DNA from: Azolla caroliniana
Lineage: Eukaryota > Polypodiophyta
Assembly: GCA_043228905.1 (NCBI GenBank)
Contig: JBHGNT010000006.1
Location: 19,840,001 to 19,904,000 of the forward strand
DNA: 64,000 nt
Direction: 5' to 3'
Notes under the pieces: generated by a model
Databases searched by the model: none
What the model saw: the letters and a program-made list of their open reading frames with translations, nothing else
What the model was told of the DNA's origin: nothing
Translations under genes and position numbers: made by a program
Part shown: positions 9,529 to 22,263 of the stretch, one piece after another
Layout: each line of letters starts with the position of its first letter
Numbering within the stretch: position 1 is the first letter of the stretch

Positions 9529-12060
9529 TTAACTTTGGAATACCCACATTTTTCCTCCCCCTTCTATTCATTCCCTAGTGAATAACCCAATGCAATATAT
9601 ATACATATATAATGCCTTGTATATAATAATTATAACATAGAATTAATGTGTATATTGAACAATAACTATGCCTAGTTTAATGTTAGTTGAGAACACAGAT
9701 GGGGCTTCTTATTTTGCATATCAACACGTTGTGAGACAATGTGAGTGTAATATGAGGTGGGTGCTTGGTGGCGTTCATGAGCACCACGAGGCATTACTCA
9801 AAGCTAGTTCCAACCAAAAACACAAGTTAACTTACATTACTAATAGCCATGTGCTAGTGTAGCTTAATTTCACATTTGTCAAAACACACATTGTTTCGAA
9901 TAATTGTCTTGATCTAAGTTAGCAAGTGTATTCTCTCTAAATCCACTAGATTTCTATGTCTCTATTTTTTAAGAGTACTTTGAGGATTTTGAGGTCTCAC
10001 ACTTCTCTATCTTTGAGGTTCAAAGTTTGAAGCATCTAGTTTAATCAATGGTATGTTGTTAGATGGAAATGTTCCAAGCAAAGTTCTCTCATAATGCTAT
10101 TAAATATTTTGGGGATGTGGCTCTATTTAAATATTGTTCGTTTAATTTGTGCAATACAATAGCTATGGTCGGCCACAAGTTACAACCCTTGCATGCACGG
10201 TCTGCAAGTTAGTACCTTGAGAATGGTGATAACCTTGGTCTGCTTCGGTAACTAGGTTCCCTAGAACTGGTACTCATGATGGAGATGCATTCGAAAGAGA
10301 ATGGAGAGCACGTAATCCTCAACAAGCCTTCCCATGCCATGATCCACATGTTGCCACCTTTAGATATCATGAACTTTGCCAAAACCATACACAAGCAAGT
10401 GGCTCTATCAAAACCACACCATAGTTTTCAAATTGATGGCTCATTTCTTAATGCTACGTGTTATAGCAATGTGTTACATTCATGATGAATAGTTAGCTAG
10501 ATGACTCTTCCAATTATTTAACTAACATTTTCAAATACTTTCAACCCTTTAAATGTGTATGCTCAATTGGTATAAGACAAGAGTCTTTCGACACTCTATC
10601 CTTGTTTTCATAACTTTGTAAGTCACGATCATGACATTGGCAAAAGAGCTTCCATACATTCTTTCTTTTCAAGGTTTTGTTCTGGTGTGATTTTGGACAA
10701 TGGATTTGAGCTCAGATCTATGAGAACAAGTGTAGTTCTTTGCATTACTATGGTTATGGTAGGATTTATCATCATAAAATGTAGTTACATATAAACTAAA
10801 TTAACTTAAAACAATGAAAACTAACCAACCTCATAAATTGTCGAAAAAGTGCAAAAGGCACGATCACACACATACCCACAGACAATTCAAGTATATATAT
10901 ATATAATAAAAGTCCATGCAAGTCTACTTTGTAAACTATTCTCAAGAATATTTTTTAGTATATGCTCAAGAATATATTAGGCACATACAAAATCGAAAAC
11001 ATGCAAGGATGATATGCCTAAACATCCCTTTCATGAGCAGATAGTTTAAGTGCAAACCTTGATATTGGCACTAGCCATCTCTCTAATATCTTGATTGTCT
11101 TGCTAACCATCTCTCTAATATGGACTCTCTAACTCTCTCTCTCTCTCTCTCTCACTAATTTATTGAGATGCTACATCAATGGTATAAAGAAATGCGCGTG
11201 TTGTAATACCTTATATTTAGTAACTTATGAAAGCCACACTGCATGGTTTCTATTGGCTTGTTAAGTGTAGACGCAATACATGTAGTGGCAATACCTTAGT
11301 TATTTACAAGAATATGATATTGACTTAGGACTCATATCAACATTCATTGTTTGTAACCAATTGGATGTGAGTTGGGCACAATTATCATGGGATATTGGTA
11401 GTTGACATATCCATTTTTTGGTTCAAACAAGGTTGAAGTGTCTTGTTACGTGTGTGTCTATTGAGATACATATACTTGGATGACTAATATCTGTAGACTG
11501 TCTTAATAACAAGTCACATCCTTGAAGGTGAATATCAATATTTGAGCACCCATAGCCCACGTGCATGTTTGAGTTTTGACTGGTGCTATTGTAAGTTCCA
11601 TGATAATGTATTGAAGAAGGAATATGTGAAACCATTCATTTATAGCCACATTAGAAATTAAATACATTGATACCCCTATATGCAATCCTTGATACACTTA
11701 AGCTCCATAACAAAATGTTTTAAGTATGAAGTGAAATAATTTGTTTATAGTCACATAAGAAATTAAAATGCATGGATACTCTACATGTGATTCTTGACAT
11801 GCCATGCCGAAAATGTTCATAATACACCTACTAGGTTCACAACCTTATTTCATAAAAAATTCTTAAATCTCAATGGATTGTATTAAGATGCTGAATTAAC
11901 AAACATCATTATCAAAGTATTGAGCATTAATCAATAACGTATATTTATGTTTTTATTTTCTGATAATATGTGTTAAAAAATGTCTTTACCTTTATGAAAT
12001 TACTTTTTGCAAGTAAGGGTTGAAAACAAGTATTTCATGCATCTTTTACTAAAATAGGAA
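9529..12060. other. AT-rich 3' flank and intergenic spacer
   Basis: The first 150 bases are likely WRKY 3' UTR. The remainder shows no coding region with recognisable motifs; the small frames at 9668-9862 and 10276-10485 are unsupported. It contains a TA microsatellite near 10895 and a CT run near 11130-11155. Confidence 0.5.
11625..11810 (+). repeat. Diverged tandem duplication, period about 110 bp
   Basis: Two related stretches at about 11635-11700 and 11740-11806 share the order tttatagYcacatWagaaattaaa, gatac, cttgaYa. They look like an old local duplication; nothing suggests a function. Confidence 0.5.
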
Positions 12061-12069
12061 GACTTCATA

Positions 12070-14908
12070 GGGGATTGCGGTCCTTGCAGCATCTGCAAGA
12101 GAGAAGGCCATATTCAACTTATATTAGCTCTAGAGTGATACAAGTAGGGAATCAAATTTTGGAATTACAAAAGGTTTCAACTGATTTTACTTATCATAAT
12201 ATACTTTCTGAATGGGCAGAGTGGGGAGAGAAAGTCAATAAACCGTTCTTTGCAATGCATAATCATCATAAGCCGATTGCTAGGATTTCTTGTTTAAAAT
12301 GTCATGATGGCTCTTATACCACTGATCCTAGTCAGATGCGTCAAAAACCTCGAATTATTATGAAAATTTGCTGAAAGCTAGATCCTTTTCTAGAGATGAT
12401 TTGTTTAAACGGGATATTGTATGGTCAAGGATTCCAAATAGAGTACCTATGCAACTTTTAGAATGTCTTTTGAAACCATTAAGCCCTCAAGAGACTCTGA
12501 AAGCGACAAAGACCCTAGCAAAGGATGTTTATCCTAGATTGGATGGGTTGGGGGTTCAATGGTATATAAAGTATTGGGATCTAATAGGCGAGGGACTGAT
12601 CAAAGCTTATCAACAAATTTTAGATTCTGGAAATATGTCACAATATTGGAATGCAGGGTTAATATATATGATTCCCAAATCAAGTGGTCAGTTAGAGGAA
12701 CTTCAAATTTGGAGGCCAATTACTTTGTTGAATGTTATCTATAAGATATTAGCAAAAACGATAGTTAGATGTCTACAACCTTATCTTTCTGAGTTAATTC
12801 ATGTTTCCCAATTGGTTTTATGCAAGAACGGAGTATTTTTGATAATATTATTCTTTTTTGGGAAATGGTTGCCTTCACTAAACTACATAAGCAAGATTTG
12901 GCAGTGTTATTTCTTGATTTTGAGAAAGCTTATGACAAAGTGGATTGGGATTTTATGGAGGGTACTTTGCGTTTTCCAAACAGATGGATTTGAGGAGTTT
13001 CAACATTATATCGTAATGCATACAACTCTCTTCTATTTGTAGGGGATGTTGGTAGGCGTTTCTCTATTTCAAGATATGTAAGATAGGGATGTCCACTTGC
13101 TCCTTTTCTGATTCTACTAGTTTCTAAAGCATTTTCTGTACATTTAAATTCTCATAATGTAAATATCAAAGGTTTAGCACTACCATTTGTTGGCGTGGAT
13201 AGTGAGTTTGCTGATGATACAACTCTCTATGTTCAAGCCTCACAAGTTAATTTGTTGTAGGTTCAAAAAGCTGTGGATGACTTCTGACATGCATCGGGTG
13301 CATTGATTAATTGGGATAAATCATCATGTTTTTGGGTGGCTGAGGGAGATCCGCCAATTAATGTATTTAGTTCAGGATTTACATGGATACATACAGGCCA
13401 TTCTATTAGGTATCTAGGATGTAGAGTGGGTTTGGGATTAAATGCAGAAGATATGGTAACGCCCTTGTTGTTAAGATTAAGAAATAAGTTAATATACTGG
13501 AATAAGGAAAAGGTGTCCTTAGCAGGACGTGTAGTTGTTGCAAAATTGGTGCTTTTGTCCTCGATTTGGTATATTGCATCTACATGGTTGTTTTCTAGGT
13601 CAGCAATGCTTAAAGCTCAACGTCTAGTACGAAATTTTATTTGGGGGAATGCTAGTTCACACACTCCTGTAGCAAAGGTCGTTTGGTCGGTTCTTATACA
13701 TTCTAAACAGAAAGGAGGTTTAGGTTTGATTGATCCCTTAATGCAAAGTAAGGCATTACTGGCTAAACATGTTGTTAGGAGTTTATTGCCCGAAGAGGAG
13801 TTATGGATTCTTCGTTTACATAAGTTTAAGCCATCGGCAGGTGGTCAATGGAGGGATAGTCTTAGATGGTTCTTTAATTCGGATTTTCCTTTACCTAAGT
13901 CGACTGTTGGGTCTTTAAGTTTCTTTAATGGAATTAATCATGCATGGGAAAGTATTCGTCAAGCACTTGTTTTCTTGCCACCAAAAACTTATTCTCAATT
14001 CATGCATCAACCATTGTTATGGAATCCTTTATTTACTGATGAAGCTGCATGTGTTTTGGGTTTATGGCCTAGGTTATCTTGGGTGGCATTGGATAGTGGC
14101 CTTGCCTGTACGGTTGTAGAGTGGCTAAATTTTTTGGAGGCTTTAACGTAGGACCAGAGGAATACGTTGTCTAATTTAAGAGGGGAAAATATTATGTTCT
14201 CTCAAGTGTCCACGGTATTTCAGGTAACAATGCCAACTATGCAATTCGATCATTTTCAGAATTGGTATGGTATGTTTTCGTCTCTTAATATACTTATAAG
14301 AGCTCGTTTATACCATCAAAATGGCAACCTTTATTTTTATGAAGTTTTGGATAATGGTAGGCTGTTTTTAGTGGAGGTGGAGGCTCCATTATGTTTTCTC
14401 CAATTAGTTACCAGTGTGAGTAATTGCTCGATTAGATAAAAAGACTTTATAGATCCTAATCCCTTAATTGCTAAATATTCATCTCATATTTGGGTTTTAT
14501 AATCTAGGCCAATTGCTGATTTGCATTGGAATCCGTCTGATTATGGTTGGAAGCTGTCCAGATCTGACACTTCGCAAACGAAGGTCTTCCCATTCTTCAC
14601 ATATTCTGTGGCGTTTGGAAGGAATTTTCTTTTAAAGTAGATTGAATCAGTACTTGCGGGGAAAAAATATTGGGTGGAAGGTAGTGTGTCATCCTCGCAT
14701 ATGTTGAAGTTCTGGAAACAATTTTCGTCACTTAAGTGTATGAATAAGGTATTACATTTTCGATGGTTGATGATTCATTATGCCTTGCCAGTAGGAGGTT
14801 TATTGAGGGGAATTATGCCTGATAGATCATGTGTTATGTGTGGGTTTGCAGTTGAGTCATTGCATCATGTTTTTTGGGAATGTCTTGCGGCCAAAAGTTT
14901 TTGGTTTT
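12070..14908 (+). pseudogene. LINE reverse transcriptase and C-terminal zinc-binding region, broken
   Basis: The linker before RT reads through 12075-12374. RT fingers/palm follow at 12368-12840 with RPITLLNVIYKILAK. A frameshift then leads to FLDFEKAYDKVDW (about 12912-12950), CPLAPFLILL (13093-13125) and the catalytic FADD motif at about 13209-13220. The post-RT region (13303-14151) has the typical RYLGC and LAGRVVVAKLVLLSSIWY stretches. A zf-RVT-like end is seen at 14674-14908 (HFRWLMIHYALP, CVMCG, HHVFWEC). Stops or shifts occur near 12374, 13042, 13259, 14149, 14437 and 14637. Confidence 0.85.
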
Positions 14909-15039
14909 GAATTCTTAGGTTATTAGGTCGTAAGTATAGGTCAACAATTTTCATGTGGGGTGCAATATTAGAATTTGGTGAAAATGGCGAGAGGGTTATT
15001 GTGGAAATATTTTGAAGCAGATTTACTTATTTTAACTTT

Positions 15040-15720
15040 TAGAACGATGAATGAAGACGGGGACGGAGGCAGATACAAATTTTCATGACGGTCTAAGGAG
15101 TGTGTATATACAAGAAAGTGTTGAAAATGTAGAGGATTTTGATGGAAAATGGCGAGATGGTTGATGTGGATTTTTTTTTGAAGCAAACTTATTTATTTTT
15201 AGTTTTTAGAATGACGAGTGAAGATAGTGGCAGAGGCAGAAGCAAGGTTTCATGAGGGTTTGAGGAGAGTGGATTCATTTTGGTTTTTTTGTAGGTACAT
15301 GACTCGGGCAATGAATGGCAAGATGGTTGTAGTGGAAAATGAAGTTGATTTAATTTTGAAAGGATGAGTGAAGATGGTGGCGGAGGTAGAAGCAAGGTTT
15401 CATGAGAGTGGATTCATTCTAGTTTTTGTAGGTACAAGACCCGGACAATGAATGGCAAGATGTTTGTAGTAGAAAATGAAGTTGATTTAATTTTGAAAGG
15501 ATGAGTGAGGATGCTGTAGAGAGTTGAAGCAGAATTTCACGAGTGGATGAGGACAACTGATTCGTTTTGCTTGTTGTCTATACAAGATTTTGATGCAAAA
15601 TGGCGAGATAGTTGATGTGGAAGTTTTGTGAAGCAACCTTATTTACTTTCAATTTTCAGAACGATGAGTGAAGATAGTGGCGGAGGTAGAAGCAAGGTTT
15701 TATGAGTTCATCGATTGTGG
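15040..15720 (+). repeat. Five diverged repeats in the 3' part of the LINE
   Basis: A block reading gatgagtgaagatrgtggc then ggaggYagaagcaagg recurs near 15049, 15211, 15363, 15500 and 15662, at spacings of about 162, 152, 137 and 162 bases. The units also share an atggcgagatRgttgatgtgg block. It is a degenerate tandem array between the coding end and the poly-A tail. Confidence 0.75.
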
Positions 15721-16088
15721 AGTTCATGTTTACGAACCAAGTTTGGTAAGATGCGAGAAATTTCGAGGATTCATTCGAATTCTAGTGTAGAAGCTGAAGC
15801 AAGTGCAAAGACACTAAAAATGCAAGGAGATTCTGAAGGGACGTGAGATGCATGTTGAGATTGAAAGAAAGGGGCTGTTTGGATGAAACATTATTCTTGG
15901 ATGTCGAATATGAATAAGGTTGGCTAGAAAAAAATTTATTTATCTTTATCTAGAAAGATTGGCTACGGTCAGTTAACATGGCTACACAATATTCATTGTA
16001 ATGTTGGATTATCTTGTATCTTGCCTTTGGCCACTTTAATTTTAATACTAATGGAGGATAGTTTTTAATGTAAAAAAAAAAAAAAAAA

Positions 16089-16585
16089 CAAGTGCAAGAC
16101 ATGCAAGTTTATTATGAACATGGTCATATATAGAGAGAGCATTCTTATCTTATAAGGTTGTGCCATTGTGTTTTAAGCAATTAAGGGTAATGCACAATTA
16201 AAGAATGAGATGATAACACTTTTGGCAACCATGATGAGATGGTAAACTCGGTACATGAACTTGATGCATGTAGATTCATCATTGAGAATTAGGAGGATGG
16301 CTTGAAAGATCACAACTAAGGAGGCAATAAGAAGCACATGATATAGATAAATGGGAAAACATTGCATTCCTAGAAGACAATGCAATTGGGGATAAACCGA
16401 CAAGTCACTAACTTAGTCAAAGTGGTATATGAACATAACCTCGTACACATGTCTCGTATTTCAGTTGATCCTTGGATTTTGGTAAAGGAGTTGAAGACCC
16501 GATTGTGTAATGAACTAGGAAGAATTTTTGGAGAGTGCTCCAACTCTTCTTAAAATCACTAACGAGAATTTAGGGTTTGAAATAT
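16089..16585. other. Spacer, nothing recognised
   Basis: AT-rich sequence between the LINE tail and the A1 LTR with no coding motif. The only longer frame (16173-16403, minus) has no recognisable domain. Confidence 0.4.
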
Positions 16586-16856
16586 TGTGAATATGGAGCC
16601 GGCCCCAGTTGGCTAACAAGTAGAAATGAATAAAAATAAAAAATAGAAATAGCAAAGACAGAGACACAGAGTTTTAATGTGGAAACCCTAAATGGGAAAA
16701 ACCACGTGAGCCCATAGTCTCCAAACAGAATCACTATATGAGGGTGTGTACAAGACTCGAAGCCACAACCTTGGTCTGATCTTCATCTCAATAGACGGAT
16801 ATACAGAGAGAGAGAGAGAGAGAGCAGGAAGTAGAAGAACACTCTAATAATAATGA

Positions 16857-16903
<47 letters not shown>

Positions 16904-16950
16904 CCCTAGCTTTATACGTACATACATACATACATACATACATACATACA

Positions 16951-16999
<49 letters not shown>

Positions 17000-17134
17000 G
17001 TATTTACAAATATAGCCATGCATCGGCTTCAACCGACTTGCCTCCAATTAGATTGATCAAATTGGCTCCTAGCTTAGTCGACTTCTGGCCGGATAAACTC
17101 TCCTCCCTTCAGGAGGGACCTATTTTCCACAACA
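16586..17134 (-). repeat. 3' LTR of copia A1 (minus strand)
   Basis: It starts tgtgaatatggagccggcc and ends ttccacaaca. It shares the block gtggaaaccctaaatgggaaaaaccac, split by small changes, with the LTRs of copia F and G, so A1 is a distant member of that family. A polypurine tract (minus strand aagtgaaggggagtt) directly abuts 17134. The LTR is swollen by microsatellites: CT at 16861-16899, (CATA)n at 16914-16980 and TA at 16981-17000. Confidence 0.8.
16861..17000. repeat. Compound microsatellite (CT)n-(CATA)n-(TA)n
   Basis: CT run at 16861-16899, about 16 CATA units ending at 16980 and a TA run at 16981-17000, inside the A1 LTR. Confidence 0.95.
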
Positions 17135-19145
17135 AACTCCCCTTCACTCATGTATAGGAAAGTTGACCAAGCTAACCTTCAACCCGCACGCTTTCAGCTT
17201 GTCTATAGTCAATGCCTTCGTCAACATGTCCGATCCATTATCATCCGTATGGATAATTTCAAGAGCGAATTCCTTTTCCTCCACTCTCTCTCGTAGCCAA
17301 TGATATCTTCTTTGGATATGTTTGGTTTGAGAGTGGTAGGAAACATTCCTTGCGAGGTGGATGTCACTTTCGTTGTAGCGGTGTAGTAGAAATTGATCCT
17401 GCTTCATTCCCAACTCACTCATGAAATCTCTCATCCATATTACTTCCGTGCCGGCTTCTACAACAACCATGTACTCAGCAGCGTCTATGGTGAATAGAGC
17501 CACAACCTTTTGCGGCCTCGATCTCCAAGAGACGGCTCCCCATGCATAAGTCATCACATACCCCGATGTGGATCGACTGGTATCAACATCAACAAACATG
17601 TTAGAGTTTGTAAACCCTTCGAGCACAGGTTTACCCGAGCTGTATCTAAGGCATACACTCGAGGTGCCTTTCAGGTATCAGAGCACCCACTTCACTACAT
17701 CCCAATGCTCCTTTCCAAGATTTCTCATGTAACGGTTGACCATTCTGATAACATACGCAATGTCTGGCCTGGTACATACCATATAACATACATCAGGCTT
17801 TCGACGACTAAGGCATATGGAATCTTCCTCATCTTAGCTTTATCTCTTTCAGACTTTAGACACCGGCTTGACATTTTGCATATTGAATCTCTGAGCACCT
17901 TTGTCATGTATTTCTCTTTTGATAACCATAACATGTTCTTTGTCCGGTCCTGGACTATGTGCATTCCCAGGATTTGCTTTGTTGGACCTATATCTTTCAT
18001 TGCAAAGGACTTACTCAAAGCCCTCTTCAGACTCACAATTTCCTTCAAGTCCTACCCGACAATAAGCATATTATCAACATACAACAGGAAGATCAACAAA
18101 TCTCCTCCACCATACTTCTTCACAAAGACACAGTGGTCAACTTGTGTTTTGTGGAATTTATGTTCCATCATGAAGGATTCAAGCTTCTTGTACCATTGGC
18201 GGGGAGCTTGTTTTAACCCATATAAGCTCTTCCTTAGCCGGCATACAAGATTTTATTTTCCCTTCCCCTAAAATCGTTTAGGTTGTTGCATGTAGATCTC
18301 TTCCTCCAGATCTCCACATAGGAATGCAGTCTTGACATCCAACTGCTCTTTCTTAGCCGACATACAAGGTTTTCTTTTCCCTTCTCCTCAAATACTTTGG
18401 GTTGCTGCATGTAGATCTCTTCCTCCAAATCTCCTTTGCCGGGGAGCTTTTTTCAGCCCATATAAGCTCTTCTATAGCCGGCATACAATGTTTTCTTTTC
18501 CCTTCTCCTCATGACCAATCCTTTAGGTTGCTGCATGTAGATCTCTTCCTCCAGATCTCCATGCAGGAATGCAATCTTGACATCCAACTGCTCTATCTCC
18601 AAGTTCATTTTGGTCGCAATGCTCAGAGCATTCCTAATGGATGTCATCTTGACTACCGGGGCAAATATTTTGTCGAAATCCATATCCTTATTTTGTTGGA
18701 AACCCTTCACCACAATTCGGGCATTGTACCTGGGTGGATTTCTGCTTTCACCCGGTTTCAACTTTTATACCCACTTATTTCGAAGTGCCTTCTTTCCTTT
18801 TGGCAACTCAATCAATTCATATGTGTGGTTATCATGCAAGGATCCCATTTCATCTTGCATGGCATTGTACCACTCTTTGATGTGGGTATCTATCATGGCT
18901 TCCTCGAAGCTTTGCGGTCCCCCTTCTTCAGTCAGCAACACACTATCTTTGTCTACAAATCGACGAGGGGATCTCCTTTATCTTAGGGGGTACCTTCTTC
19001 CGTCAGTAGCCAATTCTAGTTTGACTGCATTAGTCGGCTCTTCATCTGAATCTAATTTGGCTTCATTGGTTGGCTGCCTTCTACTGGTCAGTTCTTCATG
19101 TGCATCACCCGATTGCATTTTGCCGGCCAGCTCCCAATGCTTTGG
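17135..19145 (-). pseudogene. Copia A1 polyprotein remnant: linker, RT and RNase H
   Basis: Read on the minus strand from right to left. A charged linker containing RRYPLR ends near 18980. RT follows (WV.KLKPG, ARIVVKGFQQ, APVVKMTSIR, DVKIAFLHGDLEEEIYMQQP at 18460-18770). After a disrupted stretch come DIGPTKQILGMHI and RNase H at 17144-17626 (STSGYVMTY, AAEYM, TKHIQRRYHW, GSDMLTKAL). The YVDD catalytic block around 18100 is degenerate. The motifs match the TNT1-like copia F and G in this window. Many frameshifts and stops are present, and a 120-bp stretch is triplicated. It is probably the 3' half of the same element as fragment D. Confidence 0.85.
18232..18590 (-). repeat. About 120-bp triplication inside the A1 RT
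   Basis: The block agccggcatacaa, cttttccctt, gttgcatgtagatctcttcc occurs three times, starting near 18235, 18356 and 18476, each about 120 bases from the next. In the second unit the end is replaced by a copy of the upstream gccggggagctttttt stretch, so the array arose by more than one step. Confidence 0.8.
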
Positions 19146-19309
19146 TGTCGGTTGAGCTGAACGGCGTAGCCGAGTGGAAGAATGGGTCAATTGTGGGAGT
19201 AACAAGGGCAATGCTAGAGGAGAAGAGCATGCCCAAATTCTACTGGGTCGAAGCGGTTCGAACCGCGGTCTACATCCAAAACCGTATCGGGGAAAAGGTG
19301 TCAGCACAC

Positions 19310-20415
19310 TGTCGCGGTATTCTGCGGGTACGTGTAGGATCTTAGGTGGGACCGCGGGGGTCTTGGACTAGGGAGACGGATGGTGGAGTCCGTAAGCTTT
19401 GTAGGCTTTGGGCCGGAATTGGCTTCGGGATCCAACGAATGTAGGGTTTACAAGGAATATGGACCCGACTAAAATATGTTACAAGTTAGATAGATATACA
19501 CTAACATGAATATATATTACAAGAATATGTAGGGTTTAAAAAGACGGTTCACCGCGAATATGGACCCGACTCAAATATGTTACAAGGAAGATAGATATAC
19601 ACTAACATGAATATATATTACAAGAGTTTTACAACAAGACGGTTACATGCCCGAATCCGGTGGCTATTACAAACAATCGGCTAATACATCAGGATAAGAA
19701 TGGGGACTGGTGAAGGCGAGTCAAGTAGGCCGCCGGGACCGCGATGTCCATCATTGGTCACCCCCTGAAGACGATGGAGTGTTCCCGTGCCACTTCGCCC
19801 TCCCTTCTCAAACCGGACGCTATGCGAAACGCTCTCCCTCTAGGAGAGGAAACCGAACCTCCAAGTGCCGCCACGGGAATGCCGAAGAACCGCTATTGTA
19901 GAAACCCCAAACCAAAACACTAACTCGACCAAGAAGAAGGTAAACCCAAAACCCCAAGCTTATAAAACCTAGATCACATGAAGAAACCCGAAACCCTCAA
20001 TCCCCCATAATCTCTCACAAGATGAAGAACGAGACGAAGTACTAAACCTCCACTCAAGAAGAAGGAATCATACCCATAAGACAAAGAAGATGAAGACCAA
20101 AAGGAAACCCTAAAACGAAATAGAGTGAAAGACCAAAGTGGAAACCCTAAGAATAAGATGAAGAGGAAGAACACTACCAAACCCTAGACCTAAGTGGTAT
20201 ACCCTCCTAACTCAAAATGGGCAACCCCTCTACAAGGGACCATCCCTTCCTTTTATAGAACAAGGAGGGAGGAACGTTACAATGTGGGATCAATACCCCC
20301 CCCCCCCCCCCTTATTCTATACACCGTTTCCTACTATGCATGTGCACATGTTGCACACCACCGACTTGACCTATTCCACCCTGGTTTCACACTATAGCCG
20401 GAAATCTTCACGACA
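19310..20415 (-). mobile_element. Solo LTR of a TGTCG-type gypsy element in B1
   Basis: The ends are TGTCG...CGACA. The 4-bp duplication acac flanks it (19306-19309 and 20416-20419); removing the insert and one copy gives an unbroken integrase reading frame. On the minus strand it begins TGTCGTGAAG, like the LTRs of gypsy E and H, and has a TATAAAAGG box near 20250-20260, about 160 bases from that end. No coding sequence is recognised, so a solo LTR is the best reading; a very short nonautonomous element is the alternative. It contains a 101-bp duplication and a run of C near 20297-20310. Confidence 0.75.
19456..19632 (-). repeat. 101-bp tandem duplication in the solo LTR
   Basis: aatatggacccgact recurs at 19456 and 19557, and the block gatagatatacactaacatg a little downstream of each. 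The second copy differs by small indels. Confidence 0.8.
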
Positions 20416-22263
20416 ACACGAGCTGTATTTCAGGCGGAAGCCGAACTTACGACACCTGAGGGTATTCGACAACATTGCGTATGTGCATGTGCCGGATGAG
20501 AAGTGAAGGAAGTTGGACCCGAAGTCGGAGAAGTGCATATTGGTCGGCTAATCACATGAACAAAAGGGGTATAAGTGTTATAACCCCTGGATTCCGACCA
20601 CTCGACAACTCCAATCATGGTACTCTTTAACGACTCTGACTCCGACCCCCGACAACTCCAACCACCCGTTCACGGAGGATGAGGCCAGTGAACTCGACAT
20701 GATTCGGGAAGAAGAGGAAGAAAAAGACTTCGGTACTCTGGAAGAGAGTATGATCTCATTCCGGTTGAGTGGGCCGAATGAGAGACTGAGTTGGATCGAC
20801 CAATCAGATGAAGAGTTGGCGAGTGGTGAGGACTCGGTCATGCACTCCTCGTGTAAAGAACCGAAGAGACGATACACGTGAAAGAAAAAGGGGAACAAGA
20901 AGATATATACAAGGTGAAGTATAATGTGGACGGTTTAGTTAACTGGTACATGGCCCGACTAGTGGCCAAGGGCTATGCATGGACCCACGGAATCGACTAC
21001 GATGAGACCTTCGCACCGGTAGCGAAGATGATGACGGTTCGTGTGGTGCTGGTTGTCGCAGCGGCAAGGGGGTGGCATCTCCACCAAATGGATGTGAAGA
21101 ACGCATTTCGTCAAATGATGTTGAAGAACAAGTGTATATGATCCAGCCCCCCGGATTTCAGTCGGAGATGAACATGTCGGCAATGTGCCAACTAAAGAAG
21201 TCGCTTTACGACCTAAAGCAAGCCCCACGTGCCTGGAATTCTAAGATCACGCACTGGTTGTCTAAGACGGGGTTTGTGGCCTCCAAGTCTGACTCACCAC
21301 TGTTCATTCAGAAGGGTCCGAAAGGTCCAGTATGCATCCTGCTATGTCGACGACTTGGTCGTCATTGGACCCGACCTCGCTGAAATCGGCCAAGTGAAGT
21401 CCCAATTGTCGGGAGCATTTGAGATGAAGGACCTAGGGACCTTCACTACTTCCTCGGGATCGAAGTGATCCATACCCCTGATGACATATTGTTGTCTCAA
21501 CGACACACTGTGTTGAATATGTTGTTCAAGTTTGGCATGACTGATTACCGACCGGTCTCAACACCCCTTGACCGGAATTTGAAGCTACGTCTTGACTCCG
21601 GAAACGGCTTGCAACGAGAAACAATTCTGACAAATTTTTGGAACCCTCATATACCTGACTATCACCCGCCTCGACATTAGCTATCCAGTCAGAGTGATCA
21701 ACCAATTTATGAGAAGCCGACCATCGAGCACCTTTAGTGCGCGCATCGACTATTACGATATGTGAGCGGCACTAAGGATTGGGGACTATTGTACCGACAC
21801 GGTGTAACCAAATGGTTAGTCAGTAATACTGATGTCGACTAAGCCGGTGATGCATCGGATCATCTGTCAACATCCGGATTCATGTTTTCTCTCGAGAGCA
21901 TGGATGTTGCATGGAGCCAAGAAGCAACCAACAGTGGCTCTATCAAGCACTGAGGCTGAGTACTAAGGAGCCAAGAAGCAATATGACTTCGGTGGCAACT
22001 GTAAGACCTTTAGATCAAAGTATTGACTCTGATCCCGATCTACTGCGACAATATCAATAGCATGCAACTGGCCAAGTACCCCGTGTTCCATGCTCGCACA
22101 AAGCACATCGTAGTGCATTATCACTTCGTGCACGAGAATATCCTGAGTGGTGAAGTCGAATTCCAATATGTTTGAACCGATCGGCAAGTTGTCGAGATCT
22201 ACACCAAGCCACTCGGATCAGACAAGTTGTAGCACTTTTCGGAAATGCTTTCAACGTGCCGCA

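Larger units (their letters stand above)
12061..16088 (+). mobile_element. 5'-truncated L1-type LINE (non-LTR retrotransposon), decayed
   Basis: Reverse-transcriptase-like sequence on the plus strand is followed by a CCHC-like terminal region, a repeat-rich 3' segment and a run of 17 A at 16072-16088. No apurinic endonuclease domain or ORF1 is recognisable upstream, so the copy is 5'-truncated, as most LINE insertions are. Multiple stops and frameshifts make it dead. Target duplications could not be identified with confidence on either side. Confidence 0.85.

Noticed and set aside
9668-9862. 64-residue open frame downstream of the WRKY gene
   Set aside because: No motif, no signal for a start and no homologous copy in the window.
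11990-16110. Target duplication of the LINE (acaagt near both ends)
   Set aside because: The match is short and imperfect, and the 5' limit of the LINE is uncertain.
20297-20312. Poly-C run as a functional element
   Set aside because: Simple homopolymer; may be slippage or a sequencing-length uncertainty.
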